A DNA stretch of 16,038 nt from ARK-15 sp038880255 (GTDB taxonomy: Archaea > Thermoplasmatota > Thermoplasmata > Thermoplasmatales > ARK-15), in assembly GCA_038880255.1 (NCBI GenBank), contig JAVZSA010000029.1, positions 1 to 16,038 of the forward strand, in the 5' to 3' direction. Every line of letters starts with the position of its first letter. Within the stretch, counting starts at the first letter, position 1. Shown piece by piece: positions 1-5,757 of this stretch. The translations under genes were made by a program, and so were the position numbers. The notes under the pieces are model-generated. The model was given only the letters and a program-made list of their open reading frames with translations, was not told the origin of the DNA and made no database searches.

Positions 1-66
1 AATTTCATTTATAATATCTTTATTTTTTCCTTCGCTAAAATTTGGAACACATTCTACCAATTTCAT
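1..66 (-). CDS. ftcD: Glutamate formimidoyltransferase, N-terminal fragment (runs off left edge)
   Basis: Only the first 22 codons are in the window, reading leftwards from an ATG at 66. They spell MKLVECVPNFSEG followed by KNKDIINEI. The ECVPNFSEG(R/K) start is the hallmark of formiminotransferase-type enzymes, which move the formimino group from N-formimino-glutamate to tetrahydrofolate late in histidine breakdown. The sequence just upstream on this strand shows no Shine-Dalgarno site; instead there is a GGTGAAT block on the opposite strand. The other edge of the window carries a probable urocanate hydratase end on the same strand, which supports the assignment and places the whole island inside or beside a histidine-utilisation cluster. 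The N-terminal motif is seen directly; the exact enzyme (single-domain ftcD or a fused form) cannot be told from this fragment. Confidence 0.82.
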   Translation of the reverse strand, partial: MKLVECVPNFSEGKNKDIINEI

Positions 67-785
67 TTAAAAGGTGAATAGTATCAATGCTAATAAATCT
101 TACAGTATTTTTAAGCAAGAAAGCCACAGAAATTAATATGGATGAATTACGAAACAATTAATAGATTAAGAAAATAAGTTCATATATAATTTAACTATAT
201 CTAATAACCATAACAATTTTTATAATAATAGCTTAGTTTATAACTTAAACTATAAATGATCTATTTAATCAAGCAAGATCATTCATTTTAGTGACTTTAT
301 CCATAAAATCAATGCAAAAATAAGGTTTAAAATCTCCTCCAACATTATTTTAATTGAATTTGTAGGTAAGTAATTTTAAATTTTTGTTTTTTAAATATCT
401 CCCTCATTAAGAAGGATACTGTTATAAAATTATTTACCTGAAGATCTAATATTTTCACAATAAAAAAGTAGGGAAGAGGTAAACATAATATAGAATTTCT
501 AAACTGTTCTTGGCTATTGATCTTCATACCAGTAAAACTTGATTATTTCATAAACTGATATATTAAAACTATAAAAATAGACATTTTATAAAGTTTTAAT
601 CTAAAAATCATATAGAGATATAAATAATAGAAGAGCTTTTCTCTGATGAAAAATGCTAAATGCACACATCGTTAGTGCATATAATGTAATAACAATAAAA
701 TTAATAACGATTTTTCTTTGCAATAAGCCAAAACCAAAATTACTTTGATAGATAAAAATATCTTTAATTTAGGTATTTTCTGAAT
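67..785. other. AT-rich stretch with no recognisable gene
   Basis: This stretch is strongly AT-rich with many stops in all frames. A 60-codon minus-strand open frame (345-527) has no ribosome site and no recognisable motif, so it is left uncalled. A GGTGAATAGTAT block at 73-84 is repeated at 1114-1125. The right part (about 620-785) probably belongs to the decayed TnpB element that becomes readable at 786, but I cannot align it to the N-terminal half of TnpB. Confidence 0.5.
73..84 (+). repeat. Short direct repeat, copy 1 (GGTGAATAGTAT)
   Basis: GGTGAATAGTAT, preceded by CATTTAAAA, recurs at 1114-1125 preceded by CATTTAA. Copy 1 lies just upstream of the ftcD start on the other strand. The two copies bracket the first TnpB relic, so they may mark the footprint of the inserted element or a duplicated junction. 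They could also simply be two GGTGA-type ribosome sites. Confidence 0.45.
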
Positions 786-986
786 AACTGGTCGCATTAT
801 CAATTAGAGAAAATGATAGAATATAAGGCCAAATTACTTGGAGTACATATTGTCTACATTTATCCGCATTATACTTCACAGGAACGGTCAAAATGCATAC
901 ATATAGACAATCGAATAAGAAAGAGTTTCAAGTTTTTGATTTGCAGAGACATTGACCACGCTGATGCAACACTTAATTCAATATAG
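786..986 (+). pseudogene. TnpB (IS200/IS605 OrfB-like) C-terminal relic 1
   Basis: A 66-residue readable stretch ending in a stop reads NWSHYQLEKMIEYKAK, then VYIYPHYTSQERSKC, then FLICRDIDHADATLNSI. This follows the C-terminal part of TnpB nucleases: the W-S-F-x-Q-L helix, the Y-T-S-Q strand, the zinc ribbon and the HAD-x-N-A-A end. The zinc ribbon is damaged: CSxCG has become RSKCI and CxxC has become CRDI, so two of the four metal-binding cysteines are lost. The final Asp region survives as HADATLN. No intact N-terminal half is found upstream. TnpB is an RNA-guided nuclease of IS200/IS605-type elements; this copy cannot be functional. The right end of the element probably lies before about 1110. 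Confidence 0.75.
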
Positions 987-1113
987 CATGCGTCCACCTT
1001 TAATGGGAAGCATAGGTAAATTGCTTGCAGGCAGATCATGTAAAAGGAGCAATGATACCTTTAAATAGACCCCTTCAAGAATTATGAAGACTTTAAAACC
1101 TCCAACCATTTAA

Positions 1114-1125
1114 GGTGAATAGTAT
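1114..1125 (+). repeat. Short direct repeat, copy 2 (GGTGAATAGTAT)
   Basis: This is the second copy of the 12-base block at 73-84. Here it precedes an ATG (1125) that opens only an 18-codon frame. A related string, GGTGGAAAGTATGTCAGA, occurs near the right junction of the island at about 15870, against GGTGAATAGTATGTCAGA here, so 16 of 18 bases match. Confidence 0.45.
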
Positions 1126-1173
1126 GTCAGATAATCTTGTAAAACAATTATCGGATAGGATAAATATGTTTAG

Positions 1174-1533
1174 GATTTAAGAAACTTAAAGGAAAGAATA
1201 GCCTGGACAAAAAGCAGAAGTATAAGTAGACAGAACAGCAGGCATGGCTATATCAAACTCCAAAAGTACGTAGAATACAACCCTACATGGAATGGATATG
1301 AGACAGTATTTGTTGACGCTTATGGTAAGTCAAAAACCTGTTCCAGATGCGGGTGTTACAATAAAGACCTAAAGGGAGCAAGTATATTCAAATGTCCGAA
1401 GTGTGGGCTTGTAATTAATGGAAAGAAGAATGTGGCTAAAAACACATTGAACAAATTCCTTAGGATGTGGAGAGTTGCGTGCTTACCCCGAAAGGATATA
1501 AGTTTAATGAAGCCAGGTGGACATGTGCGATGA
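1174..1533 (+). pseudogene. TnpB (IS200/IS605 OrfB-like) C-terminal relic 2, different subfamily
   Basis: A 119-codon open stretch lies between stops. It reads DLRNLKERIAW near the start, then YVEYNPTWNG, VFVDAYGKSKTCSRCG, FKCPKCGLVI and finally NVAKN. This is the C-terminal half of a TnpB protein with all four zinc-ribbon cysteines intact (TCSRCG and KCPKCG). The E-D-L motif that carries a RuvC glutamate is broken by a stop (TAG in place of the Glu codon region), and the last RuvC Asp (usually D-R-D-x-N-A-A) reads G-K-K-N-V-A, so the catalytic centre is lost. It has no proper start. Its sequence is clearly different from relic 1, so two separate TnpB elements landed here. The tail after NVAKN is not typical and may be read-through of flanking DNA. 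Confidence 0.75.
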
Positions 1534-1612
1534 GGCTCAGAAACTAATTATGGATTCCATACATATCCATACTTAATTCAGAACTAAAAACTAGTTTTCT
1601 AATGAAATTTTT

Positions 1613-2098
1613 TTATTCAATAAATAATGGGGTATCAATTCCTTTGAAATCTTTTATAAATTTATTAAAAACCAGATTTCTTTCACCAGACATACTCAAT
1701 ATATTAAATTCTGTACTTTTATTTAAATAATAAAATAAGTCCAAGTGAATTTCTTGATTATGACAAAATTTTCTTGCCTTTCGTAATTCAGCCTTCAAAA
1801 TATCCAAAGACCCTTCTAAAAATATGCTGTATGCTGGCATATTATAGCCATAAACATGCACTTCAAAATTTGGATAGGTTTTGGGAAATGTTGTTTTTGG
1901 GATATTTATCTTTATGCCTCTATCTCGCATTTGTTTTGCAATATCTTTGAGATTATTTTTAATTACTGTTATTTTTTTATCTTGATATTCAAACGTAACT
2001 TGTATGGTTTTAAAAGTCCAATTAATTAAAAATTTACATATTTTCTTAAAATCTTCAAAAGCTTTTATTCCATCTGTATAATAGTTTTCATAATACAT
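1613..2098 (-). CDS. Hypothetical protein (161 aa)
   Basis: This is an intact 161-residue reading frame that I do not recognise. The ATG at 2098 is preceded by AAAAGTGATATA, giving a GTGAT ribosome site at good distance. The protein is basic and aromatic-rich, looks soluble, and has no obvious transmembrane helix, signal peptide, zinc site or nuclease motif. A mixed strand/helix pattern is likely, with TIQVTFEYQDKKITVI and FEVHVYGYNMPAYSIFLEG as probable beta strands. It is the last gene of the AT-rich minus-strand cassette, 121 bases after the AAA+ ATPase, with a perfect hairpin between them. Its base composition matches the cassette rather than the Cmr operon. It may be a partner of the ATPase, but that is only inferred from position. 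Confidence 0.7.
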   Translation of the reverse strand: MYYENYYTDGIKAFEDFKKICKFLINWTFKTIQVTFEYQDKKITVIKNNLKDIAKQMRDRGIKINIPKTTFPKTYPNFEVHVYGYNMPAYSIFLEGSLDILKAELRKARKFCHNQEIHLDLFYYLNKSTEFNILSMSGERNLVFNKFIKDFKGIDTPLFIE

Positions 2099-2192
2099 TA
2101 TATCACTTTTATAATCATTCTAATTTTATTTTGTTTTTTTGTTTTTTATATTTTGGTCATTTATTTTTTTATTATTTTTCATATTTTTCATC

Positions 2193-2217
2193 CTTTTATA
2201 TCTAAAAAATATAAAAG
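2193..2217. promoter_or_regulatory. Perfect inverted repeat (9-bp arms, 7-nt loop) after the AAA+ gene
   Basis: The arms CTTTTATAT (2193-2201) and ATATAAAAG (2209-2217) are perfectly complementary around a 7-base loop, starting 2 bases beyond the ATPase stop codon. In the gene direction the sequence after the hairpin is A-rich, not T-rich, so a classical terminator is not well supported. The arms contain TATA-like strings, so this may instead be a promoter or operator for the downstream 161-aa gene, or an RNA processing/stability hairpin. Confidence 0.5.
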
Positions 2218-2219
2218 AT

Positions 2220-3050
2220 TTAAATATTTTTTATATATTTTATCATATCATTTAAGTCATGTTTAAATGCTTCTAAGCTTTTTGCTTCAGTAAATTTTAT
2301 GATATTTAGGAAATCTCTTGGATCTCTTAATATGTTCTTATCCAATATTGTATTTACTATCTGTTCTTTTAATTCTGTTGGAATATCTCTTTTTTCGAAC
2401 ATGTGCATACCGATTTGAAATAATTGTTCTCTAGTATAAGGTTTAAGATGAAAAACCATAAACCTGGAAAGTAAAGCTTCACTTAATTTCTTTGTACTAT
2501 TAGCAGTTGCAAATATGATCGGATCAACTCTCTTTTCAATGTGTTCTCCAGCTATTGTTTTTGTTACTATTCCATTTTCTATGACCGACATTAACGTATA
2601 TGTAGTATAAGTATCTGCTTTTTCAATTTCATCAATTCCTAAATACTTTGGATTGTAAGTTAGGAAAATATCACGCAATCCTGCTTTCGTTGTATTATAT
2701 GCCATTATTATCATTGAATTTCGTAATTTTTGTAAACTATATAGAAACATTGTTTTTGCCGTTGCTGGAGGACCAACAAATAGAACTGCGACACGTTCAT
2801 TTTTTCTTAAAGCATTTAATAATAATCTTTTTAGGTCATCATAGTTTACAATGTCATCAAATAAATTATCTGGAATAGTTTGTTGAATATTATCCTCTTC
2901 TTTATATATAGTATCAGGTTTAATTTTTTCTATTTCTTTAGCTAATTTTTCTTTTTCTTCAGCTAAAATTCTTTGATATTTCAGTTCAAGTTGATCTTCG
3001 ATTTCTTTATTTCGTATTAATTTTATTTCATAGTTGCCTATTTTTGTCAT
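2220..3050 (-). CDS. AAA+ family ATPase (276 aa)
   Basis: This is a single-domain AAA+ ATPase. Visible motifs are Walker A GPPATAKT (93-100), Walker B YLGIDE (136-141), a sensor-1 Asn in ATAN (181-184) and a probable arginine finger in LLSRF (about 194-197). Residues 17-45 are rich in Lys/Glu and should form a coiled helix. The arrangement resembles MoxR/RuvB-like remodelling ATPases, which act as hexamers to remodel proteins or nucleic-acid complexes. The start ATG at 3050 follows GGAGGGACTT, a strong ribosome site, and overlaps the end of the upstream 80-aa gene by 23 bases, so the two are translationally coupled. Such stand-alone AAA+ genes occur in archaeal plasmids, proviruses and defence islands, and the very high A+T supports foreign origin. 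The substrate is unknown; the neighbouring small proteins are candidates. Confidence 0.85.
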   Translation of the reverse strand: MTKIGNYEIKLIRNKEIEDQLELKYQRILAEEKEKLAKEIEKIKPDTIYKEEDNIQQTIPDNLFDDIVNYDDLKRLLLNALRKNERVAVLFVGPPATAKTMFLYSLQKLRNSMIIMAYNTTKAGLRDIFLTYNPKYLGIDEIEKADTYTTYTLMSVIENGIVTKTIAGEHIEKRVDPIIFATANSTKKLSEALLSRFMVFHLKPYTREQLFQIGMHMFEKRDIPTELKEQIVNTILDKNILRDPRDFLNIIKFTEAKSLEAFKHDLNDMIKYIKNI

Positions 3051-3270
3051 ATAAGTCCCTCCACAATAACTTATTATTGAAATACTCAGATATTTCTTTT
3101 ACATCTGAATTTATGTCTAATATATATTTTTGAATAAAAAACAGAATATTAACGATGACAAGTATATTATTATCTTTATTTATTATATCTGCAAATGTTT
3201 GAATGTTTTCTGAACTAAATATAAATTCATACATATTCATACTTAGTTCTTGAATTCTAACTTCAGTCAT
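3028..3270 (-). CDS. Hypothetical protein (80 aa), first gene of the AAA+ unit
   Basis: This is an intact small protein that I do not recognise. It looks mostly helical, with a hydrophobic run NILVIVNILFFIQKYIL (about 35-51) that could be a buried helix or a weak membrane segment. No Shine-Dalgarno site precedes the ATG at 3270, but a TTTAAATA box lies 24-31 bases upstream, where an archaeal TATA box would start a leaderless message at or near this ATG. Its 3' end overlaps the AAA+ gene by 23 bases, so the products are probably made together and may bind each other. The function is unknown. Confidence 0.65.
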   Translation of the reverse strand: MTEVRIQELSMNMYEFIFSSENIQTFADIINKDNNILVIVNILFFIQKYILDINSDVKEISEYFNNKLLWRDLYDKNRQL

Positions 3271-3293
3271 AATTAATTTTAAGAAATAACTAA

Positions 3294-3301
3294 TATTTAA
3301 A
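3294..3301 (-). promoter_or_regulatory. Putative archaeal TATA box, leaderless promoter of the AAA+ unit
   Basis: On the minus strand this reads TTTAAATA, centred about 27-28 bases before the ATG at 3270. Archaeal transcription usually starts about 25 bases after the box, so the message would begin at or next to the start codon. The lack of a ribosome site there agrees with a leaderless mRNA. Confidence 0.5.
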
Positions 3302-3536
3302 TTTTTATTATCTTTTATAATGGTCTTTAGATTATGACTTTTATTATATATTTTATTAAATACAAATTAATTTATTTTATTCCCTCTACCTGTATTTAAA
3401 ATCATTTGCAAAGTATTTATCATCACTCTGATGGCTATTGCCTTACTACAGTTTAAAATAATAGAATATAATTTACTCAATTGTATTCTTTTTCTGTAAA
3501 ACGTACATCAAATCTTGTATTCAATTTTATATTTGT

Positions 3537-3803
3537 TCACTCACATTCATATTTTGTTCCTATTTTTCTTAAATCTTCTAACATTTGTTGTGCTTTTTTA
3601 TCATTCTCTTCTTTAGCCAATCTCTCAAGTACATTTGTAACTTTTTCATATACCATACATGCATCATAATCCTTCAATTCACATAATCTTTTCATCGCTA
3701 ATATTTTCATAAAAGTACTCAATCTATGATATTCCATGTATAGCATAAAATACCATTCTTTCAGTTCTTTTAATCGTTGTTCCTCAGCTAATTTTTCTGG
3801 CAT
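3537..3803 (-). CDS. Small helical protein B of a paralogous pair (88 aa, C-x7-C)
   Basis: This intact 88-residue helical protein is of unknown function. It is a clear paralogue of the gene just upstream: both share L-C-x-L-x-D-Y-x-A-C followed by a helix ending in E/K-R-L-A-K-E-E and a Lys/Leu-rich tail. Here the cysteines are C41 and C49 around DY (45-46), and RLAKEEND lies at 61-68. A third Cys occurs near the C-terminus (YECE). The ATG at 3803 follows GAGGAGG with good spacing and comes one base after the upstream stop codon, so the pair is one translationally coupled unit. The pair may form a heterodimer; whether the cysteines bind metal or form a disulphide cannot be told. It is not similar to any family I can name. 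Confidence 0.72.
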   Translation of the reverse strand: MPEKLAEEQRLKELKEWYFMLYMEYHRLSTFMKILAMKRLCELKDYDACMVYEKVTNVLERLAKEENDKKAQQMLEDLRKIGTKYECE

Positions 3804-3804
3804 A

Positions 3805-4122
3805 TTATTTTTCCTCCTCTTTCTTTTCCTTTTCTTCAGTTTCTTCCCATAATCCTAATTTTATCAATAAATCTTTAGCTACAGTGTTATCTTCCTCTTT
3901 CGCTAATCTTTTGAGTTCATTTGTTGCTGTTATAAAATTTTCACAAGCTACATAATCACCTAATGCACATAAATTATGCATTATATATAATTTTTCGATA
4001 GGTGCCAAATGATAAACAAATGGTGGTTCTAAAAATTTTCTATATGATCTCATTAATCTTTGTTTTTCTTCTTCACTTAAATTTTCAATAATTTCTTTAT
4101 CTGGTATTTTTTCATTATCCAT
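3805..4122 (-). CDS. Small helical protein A of a paralogous pair (105 aa, C-x7-C)
   Basis: This intact protein is paralogous to the next gene. From the ATG at 4122 it has 105 residues: an acidic N-terminus, a helical core with LCALGDYVAC (C52 and C60), then ELKRLAKEEDN (69-79), and a highly charged Glu/Lys tail (about 93-105) that the partner lacks. An in-frame GTG at 4131 is also possible, but the TATA-like box at 4150-4157 predicts transcription starting near 4127, downstream of that GTG, so the ATG is preferred. The pair forms its own unit upstream of, and separate from, the 80-aa/AAA+ unit. The function is unknown. The duplication followed by divergence suggests two subunits of one assembly. 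Confidence 0.72.
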   Translation of the reverse strand: MDNEKIPDKEIIENLSEEEKQRLMRSYRKFLEPPFVYHLAPIEKLYIMHNLCALGDYVACENFITATNELKRLAKEEDNTVAKDLLIKLGLWEETEEKEKKEEEK

Positions 4123-4149
4123 TTCAATCACATCTCTTCAATAGCTGCT

Positions 4150-4157
4150 TTTATATA
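4150..4157 (-). promoter_or_regulatory. Putative archaeal TATA box for the paralogous small-protein pair
   Basis: On the minus strand this reads TATATAAA, 28-35 bases before the ATG at 4122. The predicted start of transcription is about 5 bases upstream of that ATG, giving a near-leaderless message. This decides the ATG over the GTG at 4131. Confidence 0.5.
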
Positions 4158-4471
4158 TCTTAAAATTGCTTTTAAAATTATTTATTTTATTTACATAATT
4201 TATAATATTATTGCGATATTCCTGAATATTCATAATAAATAAACTTATTTATAGTATAAAAATTTATTGATTAGAACATAAGTTTAGAAAGTTCATTGAA
4301 AGTTTGAATAAAAAACCATCTCCTTCTAACATCAATCAAAATGGATAGCATGTTAACATATCAAGTCCATCCATAGTCTAAATTGAAAAAATTGATTACC
4401 ATTTGATCTGTTGCTTTCCAAAATGCGACTTTTGTAATGAGATATTCCAAATCTGAAATTGTTTATACGTT
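4158..4471. other. No recognisable gene
   Basis: This is AT-rich sequence with stops in all frames, lying between the promoter of the small-protein cassette and the readable part of a transposase relic. The right half (about 4300-4471) may be the decayed 5' part of that transposase, but I cannot read it with confidence. Confidence 0.45.
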
Positions 4472-4825
4472 CTTGGAAAAATAGGCAACAAGAATTTTGT
4501 AACAGCAAGAATTGAAGAAATGGAAAAGAGGAAGTAGAAGTTGCATCTTTTAGTACGATATTTAAGAGGCTGCAGAAAACTAAAACATCAGATTTTTAAT
4601 TTTTTTAGAGCTAGCAAAGAATCTAGTTTGACTCATGCAATAGGGTGTAACGCATTCTGTAAATCTATGATCATAGCTATAGATAAACTCGATATTACGT
4701 GTTATGGCAAAGAAGGATAGAATAGAACTTGTAGGCATAATAAATAGACGAGGAACAGAATCGGGCTACAGATATGCTACTATTGAATCTATGAAAGAGT
4801 TCAAAAGATTTACGTTTCCTATGCT
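4472..4825 (+). pseudogene. DDE transposase relic (ISH3/IS4-superfamily-like), 5' and central part
   Basis: The readable pieces are KIGNKNFVTARIEEMEKRK, then a stop, then LLVRYLRGCRKLKHQIF, then MIIAIDKLDITCYGKEG, a stop, and in the next frame IELVGIINRRGTESGYRYA and KEFKRFTF. The order 'A-I-D-x-x-D-I-x-x-Y-G-K ... E-L-V-G ... R-G-T-x-x-G-Y-R-Y-A-T-I' is typical of the first catalytic-Asp region of ISH3/IS4-superfamily DDE transposases found in archaea. At least two stops and one frameshift break it, and the C-terminal half with the remaining acidic residues is missing: the sequence changes at about 4825 into an AlkD-like pseudogene on the other strand. The family assignment rests on motif memory only. 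Confidence 0.6.
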
Positions 4826-4976
4826 TATTTTTTTGGCAATATTTTTTAAGTTTGGAATTGGCGTGCCATAAGCTCTCTCAATGGTAATCTGGTATTTAGC
4901 CATCCATTCAACGTCTCTAAGGTTTGATAAGGATTTCAGTTTTTTTTAAGATTTCATCGGATTGCATCTTTCTCAT
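4826..4976 (-). pseudogene. AlkD-like DNA alkylation repair protein, truncated N-terminal relic
   Basis: From the ATG at 4976, reading leftwards and allowing one extra A in a run of eight, the protein is MRKMQSDEILKKLKSL, then SNLRDVEWMAKYQI, then YGTPIPNLKNIAKKI. The sequence 'A/N-x-x-x-x-x-M-A-x-[FY]-x-I ... G-x-x-[IV]-P-x-L-R/K-x-[IL]-A-K-x-I' is the start of AlkD-type HEAT-like-repeat glycosylases, which remove alkylated bases. The gene is cut off after about 45 codons where the transposase relic begins, so roughly four fifths is missing. Its ATG lies one base after the stop codon position of the GyrI-like pseudogene, so the two were once an operon. The frameshift in the homopolymer and the truncation show it is dead. 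Confidence 0.6.
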
Positions 4977-4977
4977 C

Positions 4978-5579
4978 TTATTCTTTTACAGGTTGTTTTA
5001 AAAAAGTCCTCATCTTTTATATAGTAACCTTTCATGTGTCAGAAAAATAGATTTCATGGTGAAGACGAATTTCAACAAGATTTTTCTCTTTCATCAGTTT
5101 TCTCATTTTTTTTAACGATTATAGTTCTGTTAAATATGGCCCTATGTACAATATCTGAATACATTTGCCTTCTTTTATCTTTTCAAACTTGATTTTCTTA
5201 ATCAGTTCAATTCTTTTCCTTTTAAGAATGCTTCCTTTGCTTTTATATCATTTCTAAACTAACAAAATCAAGCAGGCAATTAAGAAGCTTCCACCGTCAT
5301 TCTTTACGAGGCATTTCTAATGCAGATTTAATAAACTCTACTCACCATAATCCCTCTAACTTAGGAATAGCGCAATCTTTAGCATGTTTTTACATATATT
5401 TTTGATACTGTGGCAAGAGAATATAGGGCTTCAGCCGTGTTTGTAAATTCTTTTTCTTCAGGTTCACCTTTTCCCTTAATAGTTAAAAATGGAATTTCAC
5501 CAAATTCAACTAAATCAGGACCTGTTCTTGCTGTATAATTGGTTTTGTAATCGTTTGTTAGCACTAATTTTGTTTCCAT
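4978..5579 (-). pseudogene. GyrI-like small-molecule-binding domain protein, frameshifted pseudogene
   Basis: The first 66 codons are open (ATG at 5579) and include FLTIKGKGEPEEKEF and TAEALYSLATVSKIYVK. This is the start of GyrI-like proteins (usually about 200 aa), whose pattern is 'F-x-x-I-x-G-x-G-x-P ... A-x-E-A-L-Y-x-L-A-x-x-x-K'. A frameshift at about 5385 is followed by KDCAIPKLEGLW, then TGA, then VEFIKSALEMPRKE, then TGA, then RWKLLNCLLDFV. In the intact family these two TGA positions are tryptophans (LWW and E-W-R-W). Further on come GKCIQILYIGP and LHHEIYFSD, then the C-terminal LKQPVKE with a stop at 4978. The full length is therefore traceable, with several frameshifts and stops. 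GyrI-like domains bind small molecules or amphipathic drugs. It once sat in an operon with the AlkD-like gene. Confidence 0.75.
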
Positions 5580-5757
5580 AGTTATATTATCTCCCGATTT
5601 TCAAGGTCTGACTTGAACATTTCACATACCAGTTGAGCGTATCTGAAGTTGGGCAAAGATATGAAACATCGTACACAGATTCGATCTATCGTCCGAGTGT
5701 GTTAGCATCGAAGCGAGCAATATCCAGTCGAAAGTTGCGTGTACAGGTACATAATTA
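5580..5757. other. Gap of higher G+C between the CARF gene and the GyrI-like pseudogene
   Basis: This gap is visibly richer in G+C than the surrounding intergenic DNA, with several CGA/TCG words, but carries no convincing gene. Open frames on both strands that cross it overlap the end of the CARF gene out of frame and look like shadows. The last bases before the pseudogene start (GGGAGATAATATAACT) resemble a remnant ribosome site. It could be the tail of a lost gene or the 3' untranslated end of the Cmr operon. Confidence 0.4.

Noticed and set aside
345..527. 60-codon minus-strand open frame
   Set aside because: It has no ribosome site, composition is dominated by AT-rich codons, and no family pattern could be seen; it is likely chance in AT-rich DNA.
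2128..2191. 21-codon K/N-rich minus-strand frame (ATG at 2191) between the AAA+ and 161-aa genes
   Set aside because: It is low-complexity A-rich sequence; AAAGG directly touches the ATG, leaving no proper spacing, and nothing supports translation.
4978..5579. TGA as a tryptophan codon in this genome
   Set aside because: The same gene has frameshifts, and several intact genes here end naturally at TGA, so ordinary pseudogene decay explains the two sites.
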